A stretch of 64,000 bases of DNA from Marinovum sp048263515 (GTDB lineage Bacteria; Pseudomonadota; Alphaproteobacteria; Rhodobacterales; Rhodobacteraceae). Under the pieces are notes generated by a model. That model ran no database searches. It was not told where the DNA came from and saw only the letters and a list, made by a program, of their open reading frames with translations. Position 1 is the first letter of the stretch. Each line of letters starts with the position of its first letter. The stretch covers positions 1 to 64,000 of the forward strand of contig NZ_JBLXEC010000015.1 in the NCBI RefSeq assembly GCF_048263515.1, read 5' to 3'. A program made the translations under genes and the position numbers. Shown piece by piece: positions 8,145 to 16,811 of this stretch.

Positions 8145-8576
8145 ATGCCCGCCCACGTCGATCCCACCCGCGAAAGCTTTGCCCAGTTCCGCGAAATGCA
8201 GCGCCCCGGGCCGGTGCATATGCTCAACCTCGTGCGCCTGCACGATCGCGCGCGCTATCAAGACGGCACCGAGGCCACCGGCGCCGAGGCCTACCGCGCC
8301 TATGCCCGCGAAAGCGGCCCGGTGTTCGAACGGCTGGGCGGGCGTCAGGTCTGGGTCGGGCGGCCGGAATTGATGCTGATCGGCCCGTCGGACGAACGCT
8401 GGGACATCGCCTTCATCGCCGAATATCCGTCGGTCGATGCTTTCGTGGCGATGATCCGCGACCCCGATTATCGCCTCGCGGTGCGGCACCGGCAGGCGGC
8501 AGTGGCCACCTCGCGGCTCATCCGCATGGAGCCCGGCCGGCCCGGGGCGCATTTCGGCGAACTGGCCGAGGGCTAG
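8145..8576 (+). CDS. DUF1330-domain protein
   Basis: This 143-residue protein is a small dimeric ferredoxin-like alpha/beta fold protein of the DUF1330 family. Characteristic segments are VHMLNLVRLHDRARY (about 24-38), AEAYRAYARESGPVF (about 47-61), and WDIAFIAEYPSVDAFVAMI followed by DPDYRLAVRHRQAA. It has no catalytic signature and no known biochemical role. It is likely cotranscribed with the upstream flavin reductase. Confidence 0.85.
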   Translation: MPAHVDPTRESFAQFREMQRPGPVHMLNLVRLHDRARYQDGTEATGAEAYRAYARESGPVFERLGGRQVWVGRPELMLIGPSDERWDIAFIAEYPSVDAFVAMIRDPDYRLAVRHRQAAVATSRLIRMEPGRPGAHFGELAEG

Positions 8577-8588
8577 CCCGTCGCGCGC

Positions 8589-9278
8589 TCAGCGGCGCGC
8601 GAGGGTGTGGTAGATATGGGTGAAGGTGGCGGCGCCGAGGATTGGCACCAGCAGGTTCACCAGCGGCACGCTGAGCGGCATCGCCATCAGGATTCCGGCT
8701 ATCCAGATCGTGGCGGAATGCTTGCGCCGCATCGCCTTGGCACCTTCGCGGCCAATCCGGCGCATGGCGGCCAGGGTGAAATATTCCCGCCCCAGCAGAA
8801 ACCCGTTCATTCCCCAGAAGATGAAGGGCGTGGCCGGCGGGAAGAAGACATAAAGCACAAAGGCCAACAGGTTGGCGCCGATCAGCAGGCCGAGAAAGCT
8901 CACCGTGTCACGCGCCGCATCGGCAAAGGGTACCGGCGTCGCCGGGGGCAGGGCGGGGTAATGCCGGTCCTCGACCGCCTGCGCCACCTCGTCGAGAAAG
9001 AGCGAGGTGATGGCCGAGGCGACCGGGATCATCAGAAAGGCCGAGAGCACAATCATGAAGATCAGCGACCCCACGCTCAGCAGGTCGCCGACCCAGGTGA
9101 CCTCGCCCACCAGCGGCAGGGTGGTGCTTTCGCCGGTCAGCCATTCGATCAGCCACAACAGCCCGGCATAGGCGCCGAATAGCAGCGCCACGGTCAGGCC
9201 GATGCCCATCCAGAGCACCTTGCGAAAACGCGGATCGCTGAGCTGGCTCAGCGACTTGAGAAAGGAGGAAAAGATCAT
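8589..9278 (-). CDS. EI24-domain (CysZ-like) inner-membrane protein
   Basis: This 229-residue protein has at least four hydrophobic segments (about 24-45, 60-85, 130-165, 190-215). The pattern IFSSFLKSLSQLSDPRFRKV at the start and the internal VASAITSLFLDEVAQAVE fit EI24/CysZ proteins. CysZ is a sulfate transporter in enterobacteria, but this gene has no cysteine-biosynthesis neighbours, so sulfate transport is not assigned. Its start overlaps the stop of the nitroreductase gene by 4 bases. Confidence 0.85.
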   Translation of the reverse strand: MIFSSFLKSLSQLSDPRFRKVLWMGIGLTVALLFGAYAGLLWLIEWLTGESTTLPLVGEVTWVGDLLSVGSLIFMIVLSAFLMIPVASAITSLFLDEVAQAVEDRHYPALPPATPVPFADAARDTVSFLGLLIGANLLAFVLYVFFPPATPFIFWGMNGFLLGREYFTLAAMRRIGREGAKAMRRKHSATIWIAGILMAMPLSVPLVNLLVPILGAATFTHIYHTLARR

Positions 9279-9853
9279 CTGTCCATCCAGGTGACGGTGC
9301 TGGCGAGGTTGGGGCGCGGCCGTTCCGGCGGCGCGGCGCGTTCGGTGCCGATGTGGATCAGCCCGGCGACGCTTTCGCCCGGCGCAAGGCCGAGGCCCTC
9401 TTCGACAAAGCCGCGGTCATGGCTGGCCCAGCCCGAGAGCCAGTTCGCCCCCCAGCCCGCCGCGAGGGCCGCATTGAGCAGCGACAGGCAGACGGCGCCG
9501 GCGGAATAGAGCTGTTCGACCTCAGGCACCTTCTCAGAGGCCACCGGCGCCGCGATCACTGCCACCGCCAGCGGGCTGTCGGCATAGGTAGCGCGGGTCT
9601 TCTCGATCTGGTCGGGGTCAAGGCCCAGGGCGGTGCCACGGGTCAGCGCCAGCGCCGCCAGCCGGTCAAGCGCCGCGCGTTCCAGCACGATCAGCCGCCA
9701 CGGCTCGAGCTTGCCGTGATCAGGGCTGCGCAGGGCGGCGGTCAGGATCGGTGCCAGCGCCGCGCGGTCGGGCGCGGGGGCCTGCAAGGTCTTGGCCGGG
9801 CGCGACCGGCGGTTGAGCAGAAACTCCAGGGCGGCGGGATTGGGATCGGGCAT
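9275..9853 (-). CDS. Nitroreductase-family protein (FMN-dependent)
   Basis: The protein has 192 residues. LLNRRSRPAKTL near residue 12 is the FMN-phosphate-binding arginine/serine motif. RSPDHGKLEPWRLIVLE (about 43-59) and LLNAALAAGWGANWLSG (about 125-141) are typical of YdjA-like minimal nitroreductases. It uses NAD(P)H to reduce nitro compounds or quinones. It is the first gene of a two-gene operon with the EI24 membrane protein (ATGA overlap). Its promoter must lie in the divergent gap before 10047. Confidence 0.9.
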   Translation of the reverse strand: MPDPNPAALEFLLNRRSRPAKTLQAPAPDRAALAPILTAALRSPDHGKLEPWRLIVLERAALDRLAALALTRGTALGLDPDQIEKTRATYADSPLAVAVIAAPVASEKVPEVEQLYSAGAVCLSLLNAALAAGWGANWLSGWASHDRGFVEEGLGLAPGESVAGLIHIGTERAAPPERPRPNLASTVTWMDR

Positions 9854-9979
9854 GCGGCTCTCCTGTCGGGTTGCCGCTTATGTCACCCGTCGCGCCGGGG
9901 TTTTCAAGGGCAGGCGATGCGGGGCGCGGCAGCGGGCGACACGTCAGGGCTGTTGGTCAGAGATCTGCACACCTCAAGG

Positions 9980-10009
9980 TTGACTTTACGTCAGGCCCGG
10001 GCCTATGCT
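9980..10009 (+). promoter_or_regulatory. Candidate sigma-70 promoter for the secreted protein gene
   Basis: TTGACT at 9980-9985 and TATGCT at 10004-10009 are separated by 18 bases, a close match to housekeeping promoter elements. It lies 37 bases upstream of the ATG at 10047. It is a prediction from sequence only. Confidence 0.5.
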
Positions 10010-10046
10010 GGGGGCGATTTTTTCATGCTTTCCGGCGGGTTTCGAT

Positions 10047-11090
10047 ATGCGCCACTTCATTTTTCTTGCCGGCGTCATTGCCGGCCTGACCCTTGCCGCA
10101 CCGGGCTTTGCGGCCGGTCCCTGTGACGGCGGCATCGGCTGCCGGACGCCCGGGATCGCCGGCTCGTCTTCCATGCAGGGGGGCTTGTATGATTGTTTCG
10201 TCGGGGTCGACGGGCACACGACATGCTTCCATGCTTATGAGACGCCCGCCGAAATGGCGGATGGTCACGACAGCTACCGCGACTATTCCGACGGCTTTCC
10301 CGACAGCCATGGAAGCAACGATGACCAGCCGACGGCCGGCAACGGCGGCGGCACCGAGGATTATTCCGCCCCGGTGATCGGTGGCGGTGTCCCCCGCGAT
10401 GAGCCGGTCGCCGCTGCCGGGGCCGACTGGTGGGAATACGAGGCGACGCGGCTGTTTGCCGGGCCCGACATGATCCCGCCGCAGGATTTCGCCGCCTATG
10501 CCATCCTTGCCACCCGGCATTCGCCGCGCGGCTCGGACCGCAGCCGCTACGAGGTGATCTGTGCCGCCTATCTCGAGGTTCTGGAAGCTTCCGACGCCCC
10601 GAGCGTGCCCTCGACCGACAAGCAGCTGGTGACCGTCTGGCCTGTGGCCGAACCCGGGCTCGAGATGATCGGGCTGGCCGACACCCCGGCCGAGCGCTGC
10701 GCCGCCGCCATCGACCATTACCACCTGCCCAGCGGCCGCCAGGCAATCAAGGAGGCCGAGCGCGGCTCGCCCGCCCTGTTGCAGGAGCTGTCGGTGCTTG
10801 ACGGGCCGTTCCTGCTGGCCTGGAACCCCTCGACCGACAAGGGCAACCCCGGCGTGCCGCTGTTTCGCATGGACCTGTCGCAGGTCAGGACCGAGTCGCA
10901 GGCGCGGGCCTTCTTCCGGCTCTGGCGCAAGGGCATCCTGGAGAACACCGACCACTGGGTCGACGGCTGGCAGGACGTGGGCACGCGGCTGCGGCTCAAG
11001 GTCTATATCGAGAATTATTCCGATCAGGCGCTCTCCGGTCTTGGCCAGGCCGGCAAGCTGGTCACGGTCTTCTATCCCGGAGGGAACTGA
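10047..11090 (+). CDS. Secreted protein of unknown function
   Basis: The protein has 347 residues. MRHFIFLAGVIAGLTLAAPG is a clear signal peptide, cleaved around AFA-AG. The mature N-terminus has four closely spaced cysteines (GPCDGGIGCRT, YDCFVGVDGHTTCFHAYE), followed by an acidic, Asp/Ser/Gly-rich linker to about residue 110. A folded-looking domain then extends to the C-terminus (WWEYEATRLF, ILATRHSPRGSDRSRYEV, WNPSTDKGNPGVPLFRMDLS). No family was recognised. A 75-residue membrane protein starts 4 bases downstream, so the two probably act together at the envelope. Confidence 0.85.
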   Translation: MRHFIFLAGVIAGLTLAAPGFAAGPCDGGIGCRTPGIAGSSSMQGGLYDCFVGVDGHTTCFHAYETPAEMADGHDSYRDYSDGFPDSHGSNDDQPTAGNGGGTEDYSAPVIGGGVPRDEPVAAAGADWWEYEATRLFAGPDMIPPQDFAAYAILATRHSPRGSDRSRYEVICAAYLEVLEASDAPSVPSTDKQLVTVWPVAEPGLEMIGLADTPAERCAAAIDHYHLPSGRQAIKEAERGSPALLQELSVLDGPFLLAWNPSTDKGNPGVPLFRMDLSQVRTESQARAFFRLWRKGILENTDHWVDGWQDVGTRLRLKVYIENYSDQALSGLGQAGKLVTVFYPGGN

Positions 11091-11093
11091 GCC

Positions 11094-11321
11094 ATGTCGC
11101 GGACCTATGTTCTGACCCTTGGTGTCGTGATGGGCATCGCGCTGGCGCTGTTTGCCGATGTACAGGGCGGTCCGGCCTGGGCGGCCTGCATCCTGCTCGG
11201 GGTGATGGCGGTGGTGCTGCTCTCGGGACTGGTGACCCTGGCGATGCGGCTGCTGCGCCGGGAGAAACCTGCCCCACCCGCCCCGCCGCCAGAGCCGGCG
11301 CAGGACGGCGAGACACCCTGA
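11094..11321 (+). CDS. Small two-helix membrane protein
   Basis: The protein has 75 residues. It has two hydrophobic helices (about 4-22 and 28-52), a basic stop (RLLRREK) and a Pro/Ala-rich acidic tail (PAPPAPPPEPAQDGETP). It begins 3 bases after the stop of the secreted-protein gene, in an apparent two-gene operon. The Pro-rich tail would be cytoplasmic if the positive-inside rule holds. The function is unknown. Confidence 0.8.
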   Translation: MSRTYVLTLGVVMGIALALFADVQGGPAWAACILLGVMAVVLLSGLVTLAMRLLRREKPAPPAPPPEPAQDGETP

Positions 11322-11326
11322 GCGTC

Positions 11327-11566
11327 TCAGCCCTCTTCGGTGGCGCGGCGATAGACGCCTTCGGGCAGATCGATCGCGGTGGCCAGGTCGCGCATCTGGG
11401 CGATCGACAGGGTGATCCGGTTCACCCGATCCTCGCGCGGATCATATTGCTCGACGGTGATGCATTCGGCAAAGCCGTTGACGACGACATCCTCCTGCAG
11501 CGGGGTGTCGCCCTCGTCCACCAGCGTGACAACCGTGGCGTCGAATTCGTGTTCAATCGTAAACAT
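11327..11566 (-). CDS. Small conserved-looking hypothetical protein
   Basis: This 79-residue acidic protein (MFTIEHEFDATVVTLVDEG) is predicted to be soluble, with alternating beta-type segments and a C-terminal helix (SIAQMRDLATAIDLPEGVY). It sits convergent to the small membrane protein gene and divergent from the M48 lipoprotein gene. Codon use is normal for the window. The family was not recognised and no function is assigned. Confidence 0.75.
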   Translation of the reverse strand: MFTIEHEFDATVVTLVDEGDTPLQEDVVVNGFAECITVEQYDPREDRVNRITLSIAQMRDLATAIDLPEGVYRRATEEG

Positions 11567-11689
11567 GGGGTCAGCCTAAAGTCTGCCGAGGCTTTTGCAA
11601 TGGGCCGCGAGAGGGCGATAAGCAATTCCTTGCCTTGTGACTTTTCGTATCTGGTCCCCGCCGGTGTCACGCCCTAGGTTCACCCTGAT

Positions 11690-12418
11690 ATGACTCGTTT
11701 TTCGCTTCTCTTCCTGACCTTCTTCCTCTCGGCCTGTGCCGCGATCCCCACTGTGCGGCCGGTGCCGCCCGGGCCGGACCGCGATGCCGGCACGCAGAGT
11801 GATGCGCAGATCCAGCGCCGCGCCGATGCCGCGGCGCGGCAGTTCGTGGCCGTCGTCGAGGCGGTCGAACCGGTGGCCGAGGCCGAGTGCCGCCGGGTGC
11901 GGCGCGTCGGGCCCTGCGATTTCCAGATCGTGGTGGATGACCGGCCCGGACAGGCGCCCAACGCCTTTCACACGCTCGACCGGCAGGGCCGGCCGATCAT
12001 TGCCTTCAACCTCGCGCTGATCCTCAACGTCGACAATGCCGACGAGCTGGCCTTTGTCATGGGGCACGAGGCGGCGCATCACATCGGCGGCCATATCGAG
12101 CGGGCACAGCGCAATGCGACGCTGGGGTCAGAGCTCTTCGGTCGCGCGGCCTCGACGATCTCGGGTGGCGACACCGGTGCCATTCAGGCCGGGGTCGAGC
12201 TGGGGGCCGTGATCGGGCGGCGCAGCTTTACCAAGGATTTCGAGCTCGAGGCCGATGCCATCGGCACAGTGATCGCGCACAAGGCGGGCTTCGACCCGGT
12301 GCGCGGCGCCGAGTTCTTTGCCCGCATTCCCGATCCGGGCAACCGGTTCCTCGGCACCCATCCGCCCAATGCCGCACGGATCGACACCGTGCGCCGCGTG
12401 GCCGCCGGGTTGAGATAG
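11690..12418 (+). CDS. M48-family metallopeptidase lipoprotein
   Basis: The protein has 242 residues. The signal peptide ends in the lipobox FLSAC, with acylated Cys16. The zinc motif HEAAH is at 126-130, with the third ligand in the downstream FELEADAIG (about 184-192), the E-x3-D pattern of M48 proteases such as BepA/LoiP. It probably acts in the periplasm on misfolded outer-membrane proteins; the specific substrate is unknown. The C-terminal NRFLGTHPPNAARIDTV is typical of the family. Confidence 0.93.
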   Translation: MTRFSLLFLTFFLSACAAIPTVRPVPPGPDRDAGTQSDAQIQRRADAAARQFVAVVEAVEPVAEAECRRVRRVGPCDFQIVVDDRPGQAPNAFHTLDRQGRPIIAFNLALILNVDNADELAFVMGHEAAHHIGGHIERAQRNATLGSELFGRAASTISGGDTGAIQAGVELGAVIGRRSFTKDFELEADAIGTVIAHKAGFDPVRGAEFFARIPDPGNRFLGTHPPNAARIDTVRRVAAGLR

Positions 12419-12442
12419 CAAAGACCCAGGTCGAAAGACAGA

Positions 12443-12474
12443 AAACCCCGCGTCATCCCTGACGCGGGGTTTTG
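12443..12474. terminator. Bidirectional terminator
   Basis: AAAACCCCGCGTCA and TGACGCGGGGTTTT form a perfect stem with a short loop. A-tracts and T-tracts lie on both sides, between the convergent M48 and OmpA genes, so it can end transcription from either strand. Confidence 0.92.
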
Positions 12475-12503
12475 TCGTTTCATGGTTTACGCGGTGCCGC
12501 GGC

Positions 12504-14408
12504 TCAGTCGAGCCGGGCGCTGCGTTGCAGGAGCGGCGTGATCCGGCGCACGGTGGCGCGGCGGTTGGCACGCTCGGGGCCTTCACGCGGCACCAGCAGG
12601 TCGCTCTCGCCGTAGCCCTGGATCACCAGGTTCTCCGGCGGCACGTTGAAGTATTCCACCAGCGCCAGAGCCACCGATTCCGCCCGACGGTCCGACAGGG
12701 CGAGGTTGTAGGCGGCGTCGCCCACGGTGTCGGTATGGCCTTCGACGAGGAACAGCTCGTCGGGGTTGGCAGCGATGAAATCGGCCAGTTGCGAGCCCAG
12801 ATCAGCCAGTTCCTCGGCTTCGCCCGGCTGGATCACGGCGGACCCGGTCTGGAAGTTCACCGCGTCGAGGGTGACTTCGGGCATCAGGTGACGCACTTCA
12901 CGGATCGTGCGGACCTGGTTGAGCGTGAAACGACGGTCCACATTGGCCGAGAGCTGCGCGTTCAGTGCCGCTTCCAGCGCGCTGCGGTCATTGGTGGTCA
13001 CCACCGGGGCGGGGCGCGCCTCGGGCAGGGTGGTCACGTCGACCGGTTCGACCTCGCGCTCGGTGTCGTCAAACAGCACGATGCGGGTGCCATCGGCGCG
13101 GACCTGGACCCGGCGCACAACGGTACCGTCAGCGGAGCGCACGGTGATCACCTGGCTGCCGTCGGGACGCGTGACAACCACGCGCGAGGAGCCGTCCTCG
13201 AAGTTGCGGGTTTCGACCTGGGCACCGGGGCGGCGCAGCAGGACGTCGTCATCCTTGATCACTTGCAGTTCGGTGCCGCGGCGCACGACAACCCGGTCGC
13301 CGGAGTTCGACACGACCTCGTCGGCATTGCCGAGGATCTGGCTCAGCGCCAGCACGCCAAGACCAAGGGCCGCGGCGGTTTCCGCATCGGTGAAGCCGCG
13401 CTTCTTGTCCTTCTTGTCATCGTCCTTGTCGACGCCTTGCTCGGCAGGCTGTTCGACGATGACCTCGGTGTCGAAGGCCTCGTTGCTCGAACGCACGTTG
13501 TCTTCGGTCAGGGTCTCGACAACCACTTCGCCTTCGGCGGTGGCGGCATCGTCATCGGCGGCCATCGGCGGGTTTTCCGCCTCGACCGGGGCCGACTCGG
13601 TCACTTCGACCTCGGCGGCCGAGGCTTCGACCTCCATGCCCAGCGCCAGCTTCACTTCGGTGCGCAGCTGGTCTTCGGTCAGGTCTTCGGTGGCACCGAT
13701 GTCGAGCGAGAGATCAGTGGCCAGCGCCAGAAGCTGGTCGCGGCCCATGGCATCGATGTCGCTGGCGCTCACGAGGCCGGCGGCGCCGGGATCGGCGGGC
13801 GCGACTTCTTCGACCACGGGGCTGTCAGCCGGGTCGATCACGACCTGAGCCTCCTCCAGCGCTTCGCGCAGGTCCTCGGTCTGTTCGGCGGCGTCCTCGG
13901 TGGCGGCCTCGACCTCAGCCTCGACCTCGGCCTGCAGCGCCTCGTTGGTTTCAGCGGCAGCCTCGGCTTCCGCTTCGACCTCGGCCTCCAACGCTTCGTT
14001 GGTTTCGGCGGCAGCCTCGGCTTCCGTCTCGACCTCGGCCTCAGCCTCCAACGCCTCGTTGGTCTCGGCGACCACCTCGGCTGCACCTTCGGTCACGGCC
14101 TCTGCCGCCTCTTCGGCCTGTTCGCTCAGCGCCTCTTCAGCGTCCGAGACCTCGAGACCGAGCTCTGTCTTGACCGCGATCCGCAGCTCGTCGTCGTCCA
14201 TTTCCAGGACCGCGTCACGGTCAAGGCCCATCAGAACGCCAAGCTTTACAAGCAGCTCGCGCTCCATCTCGTCGATCTGTTCGACAGAGGGCATCTGGCC
14301 GGTTTCAAGACCGGACAGGTCGTAGGTTTGAGCCGGAGCGACCGCAGGGACCGTCAGCGCAAGGCACAGCGCCATGGCCGTGCTTTTCATCAGGAGTGGT
14401 CTGGTCAT
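12504..14408 (-). CDS. Large OmpA-family outer-membrane protein with Glu/Ala repeat region
   Basis: The protein has 634 residues. The start ATG at 14408 has GAGG 8 bases upstream. A signal peptide (AMALCLALTVPAVAPAQ) precedes two acidic segments resembling each other (ERELLVKLGVL..MDDDELRIAVKTELGLEV and ..LSLDIG..LTEDQLRTEVKLALGMEV). Between them lies a Glu/Ala coiled-coil-like tract with three near-tandem units of AAETNEALEAEVEAEAE type (about residues 110-170). After an acidic stretch with KDDDKKDKKRGF comes a central beta-rich region and a C-terminal OmpA domain (VEGHTDTVGDAAYN, LSDRRAESVALAL, ERANRRATVRRITPL). It probably spans from the outer membrane to peptidoglycan. Confidence 0.9.
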   Translation of the reverse strand: MTRPLLMKSTAMALCLALTVPAVAPAQTYDLSGLETGQMPSVEQIDEMERELLVKLGVLMGLDRDAVLEMDDDELRIAVKTELGLEVSDAEEALSEQAEEAAEAVTEGAAEVVAETNEALEAEAEVETEAEAAAETNEALEAEVEAEAEAAAETNEALQAEVEAEVEAATEDAAEQTEDLREALEEAQVVIDPADSPVVEEVAPADPGAAGLVSASDIDAMGRDQLLALATDLSLDIGATEDLTEDQLRTEVKLALGMEVEASAAEVEVTESAPVEAENPPMAADDDAATAEGEVVVETLTEDNVRSSNEAFDTEVIVEQPAEQGVDKDDDKKDKKRGFTDAETAAALGLGVLALSQILGNADEVVSNSGDRVVVRRGTELQVIKDDDVLLRRPGAQVETRNFEDGSSRVVVTRPDGSQVITVRSADGTVVRRVQVRADGTRIVLFDDTEREVEPVDVTTLPEARPAPVVTTNDRSALEAALNAQLSANVDRRFTLNQVRTIREVRHLMPEVTLDAVNFQTGSAVIQPGEAEELADLGSQLADFIAANPDELFLVEGHTDTVGDAAYNLALSDRRAESVALALVEYFNVPPENLVIQGYGESDLLVPREGPERANRRATVRRITPLLQRSARLD

Positions 14409-14577
14409 GATAATTCCTCTTCTACTCTTGGCCGCTCAACTCTGCGAACCCGCGGATGTTCCACGCGCCACATCGGGCCGGGGTCACTTTCGCGCGACGG
14501 GCCGGTTTGACTCAGATCAAGGTGCGCGGCTTTGCGGTCTGCGACAGTGGGCACAGGCCGCAACAGGAGGACGCGCC

Positions 14578-14835
14578 ATGCAGTCACCACGGACGATCAA
14601 ACGCCACGCCATTCTGACGGACCGAATGGCCACGGCGCGCGGTCTCGACATGGAGGAGCAGGTGCTGCGCGGCCGGATCAGCAGCGCGGAGGTGGCGGAT
14701 GCAGTGCTGAGCTGTACCGCCTGCAGCTGTCCGGAGGCCTGCGGCCATTGGCTCGACCGGCAGGCGGAGCCGGCCGAGGCAAGCCCGGGCTATTGCCGCA
14801 ATGCCCGGATGTTCGACGCCCTGGCCAAAGCCTGA
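14578..14835 (+). CDS. DUF6455-family small cysteine protein
   Basis: The protein has 85 residues; CAGGAGG at 14564-14570 decides the ATG at 14578. The pattern RMATARGLDMEEQVLRGRIS followed by VLSCTACSCPEACGHWL and YCRNARMF matches the roseobacter DUF6455 family. Cys46, 49, 51, 55 and a late Cys could bind a metal or redox centre, which is inferred. It is divergent from the large OmpA gene. The biological role is unknown. Confidence 0.82.
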   Translation: MQSPRTIKRHAILTDRMATARGLDMEEQVLRGRISSAEVADAVLSCTACSCPEACGHWLDRQAEPAEASPGYCRNARMFDALAKA

Positions 14836-15180
14836 GGGCGGCGGCACGTGTTCTGGGGACCCCGACGTCAGGCCGGGATTTCGCAGAAATCCCTGACACT
14901 GGGGTTTTTACATGCTATGAAGAGGCCAGTCCTCTGAGGTTTGCATGGCAATGCTGACGTCGGACAGGACGTCAGTTTGGTGACCCGATGCTGGCTGTAA
15001 GCGCTTGTGTGCAGTCGGTAGAGGATCGTGCAGGTTGCATTGGCAATCTGCCGGTATCAGGGTCGCCTCGGGTGCGCCGCGCACCTTCGTGCCATCGGCG
15101 CGATGCGTGGCCCCGAGGGCGTGGCGCCCGTTCGAGGGGGACGGACGCCACTTCCACCCCCCTGCGATTCCATCGAAAGA
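14836..15180. other. Intergenic gap without a supported gene
   Basis: I see no gene with a ribosome binding site here. A plus-strand frame beginning at 14988 and a long minus-strand frame have no start signal and an Arg/Ser/Pro-rich composition typical of shadow frames. The 14870-14960 part is AT-richer and carries short inverted repeats (GATTTCGCAGAAATC, GACGTC..GACGTC). A small RNA cannot be excluded. Confidence 0.4.
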
Positions 15181-15468
15181 TCAGCCGGCTTCCCTGGGCG
15201 TCATGCGTTCGAACATCCAGCCGTCGATGTCGCGCACGGTGATGAATTCGAACTGGATGATCACGAAGAGCACCACCCAGATCGCGGCGGATATCAGCGT
15301 GGTCAGCCAGGCCTTGCGACGCAGGTTGTGGACCTGCGGCGCGCCGGCATGGGTGCCTTCGACCACGTCGCCAAGGTCGCCCTGGGTCTGGATGCGGAAG
15401 GGAATCACCACCAGAAAGGTGAGAAACCAGATCACCGCGAAAAGCACGATGCCTGAGGTTATGGCCAT
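15181..15468 (-). CDS. DUF1467-family membrane protein
   Basis: The protein has 95 residues and two transmembrane helices (about 6-24 and 55-77). The sequence between them, IPFRIQTQGDLGDVVEGTHA and GAPQVHNLRRKAWLTT, is diagnostic of alphaproteobacterial DUF1467. It lies 33 bases downstream of the methylmalonyl-CoA epimerase gene on the same strand, an arrangement consistent with an operon. The function is unknown. Confidence 0.9.
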   Translation of the reverse strand: MAITSGIVLFAVIWFLTFLVVIPFRIQTQGDLGDVVEGTHAGAPQVHNLRRKAWLTTLISAAIWVVLFVIIQFEFITVRDIDGWMFERMTPREAG

Positions 15469-15501
15469 GGTCTTGTCCTGTCTGAGGGCACTGCCGCCCG
15501 C

Positions 15502-15906
15502 CTATACCTGTTCCAGCTCGACAAGGCAGCCGTTGAAATCCTTGGGATGCAGGAACAGCACGGGCTTGCCATGGGCGCCGATCTTGGGCTCGCCAGTGCC
15601 CAGAACCCGCGCGCCGGTGGATTTCAGGTGATCGCGGGCAGCGAGGATGTCGTCGACCTCGTAGCAGACATGATGGATGCCGCCAGAGGGGTTCTTGTCG
15701 AGAAAGCCCTGGATCGGAGAATTTTCTCCCAGGGGATAGAGCAGTTCGATCTTGGTGTTGGGCAATTCGATGAAGATCACCGTGACGCCGTGGTCGGGCT
15801 CGTCCTGCGGCGCGCCGACGGTGGCACCAAGCGCGTTGCGATATTGCGCCGCCGCGGCCTCGAGGTCGGGCACGGCGATGGCCACGTGATTGAGACGTCC
15901 GATCAT
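15502..15906 (-). CDS. mce: Methylmalonyl-CoA epimerase
   Basis: The protein has 134 residues. The start MIGRLNHVAIAVPDLEAA is preferred over an upstream GTG because AGGAG lies 8 bases before this ATG. It has a paired VOC (glyoxalase-like) fold. Metal ligands are His7 (LNHVAI), a central His in GGIHHVCYEV, and Glu near the C-terminus (CLVELEQV). It interconverts (2R)- and (2S)-methylmalonyl-CoA between propionyl-CoA carboxylase and the mutase. It pairs with DUF1467 downstream. Confidence 0.92.
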   Translation of the reverse strand: MIGRLNHVAIAVPDLEAAAAQYRNALGATVGAPQDEPDHGVTVIFIELPNTKIELLYPLGENSPIQGFLDKNPSGGIHHVCYEVDDILAARDHLKSTGARVLGTGEPKIGAHGKPVLFLHPKDFNGCLVELEQV

Positions 15907-16045
15907 GGGGTGGGCTCCTGTCACTTTGCGATGTTGCCGGTGTTATCGCGCGCCGCGACGGGCGGCGCAATCGGACAGGAGCGCGCATTAAACACTTGGT
16001 AACCTCCATTGGCGAAAGTGGCAAAGTCAGCGTGGAGGGATCGCT

Positions 16046-16762
16046 ATGGAAGACCTGGAAGACCTTCAATCGGCGCCTGCGCCCTCGGCCGATCGGCCGT
16101 TGCTCGGGTTGACCATTCTCGTGGTCGAGGACAGCCGTTTCGCCTGCGAGGCGATGAGGCTTTTGTGCTTGCGATCAGGCGCGCGCATCAGGCGGGCCGA
16201 TTGCCTGCGCTCGGCGCGGCGGCACCTGCGGGTCTACAGGCCCTCGGTGGTGGTGGTCGACCTCGGCCTGCCGGATGGCTCCGGCGCCGACCTGATCAGC
16301 GAGCTGACCACGGCCAGCCCGCGGATCCCGGTGATCCTGGGCACCAGCGGCGACGATTTCTCAGAGGATCTGGCTGTGGCGGCGGGGTCCGACGGGTTCC
16401 TGAAAAAGCCGATCACCTCGCTGGTCACCTTTCAGGAGCTGATCCTGTCGCTCCTGCCGCCGGATCGCCAGCCGCTCGGGCCGCGCCCGATGACCGAGAT
16501 CGAGGTGATGCCGGACCAGATCGCCTATCAGGACGACATGGCCCATATCGCCGGTATTCTGTGCGATGACACCGACGGGCGGACGATGGACTACGTCGGG
16601 CAGTTCCTCAGCGGCGTGGCGCGCATCGCCCATGACAAGGCGCTGAGCGATGCCGCCGACCGGCTGATCGCCCTGCGCCGCAAGGGCCAGCCCACGGGAT
16701 CGCAGGCCGCGCGCATCGCCGGGCTGGTGCAGGAACGGCTGACCCAGCGGGCGGCGATGTAG
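16046..16762 (+). CDS. Orphan response regulator (receiver plus uncharacterised C-terminus)
   Basis: The protein has 238 residues. The receiver domain spans about 20-145: acidic pocket VVEDS (26-30), phospho-acceptor Asp in VVVVDLGLPDGSGADL, conserved Thr in GTSGDD and Lys in FLKKPI are all present, so it should be phosphorylatable. No DNA-binding domain was recognised. The C-terminal 90 residues are helical and unassigned. No histidine kinase is adjacent, so its partner is elsewhere. It may act through protein contacts. Confidence 0.88.
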   Translation: MEDLEDLQSAPAPSADRPLLGLTILVVEDSRFACEAMRLLCLRSGARIRRADCLRSARRHLRVYRPSVVVVDLGLPDGSGADLISELTTASPRIPVILGTSGDDFSEDLAVAAGSDGFLKKPITSLVTFQELILSLLPPDRQPLGPRPMTEIEVMPDQIAYQDDMAHIAGILCDDTDGRTMDYVGQFLSGVARIAHDKALSDAADRLIALRRKGQPTGSQAARIAGLVQERLTQRAAM

Positions 16763-16811
16763 GCGGGGACACAAAGAAACAGGTTCACGCCGGGGCGGCG
16801 ACCCGGGGCTC

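Noticed and set aside
8589..9278. Assignment as the sulfate transporter CysZ
   Set aside because: Only the EI24 fold is visible. No cysteine or sulfate genes are nearby, so the specific role is not supported.
14972..16069. 365-codon minus-strand frame over DUF1467 and the epimerase
   Set aside because: It is an alternative frame of two recognised genes on the same strand, rich in Arg/Pro/His.
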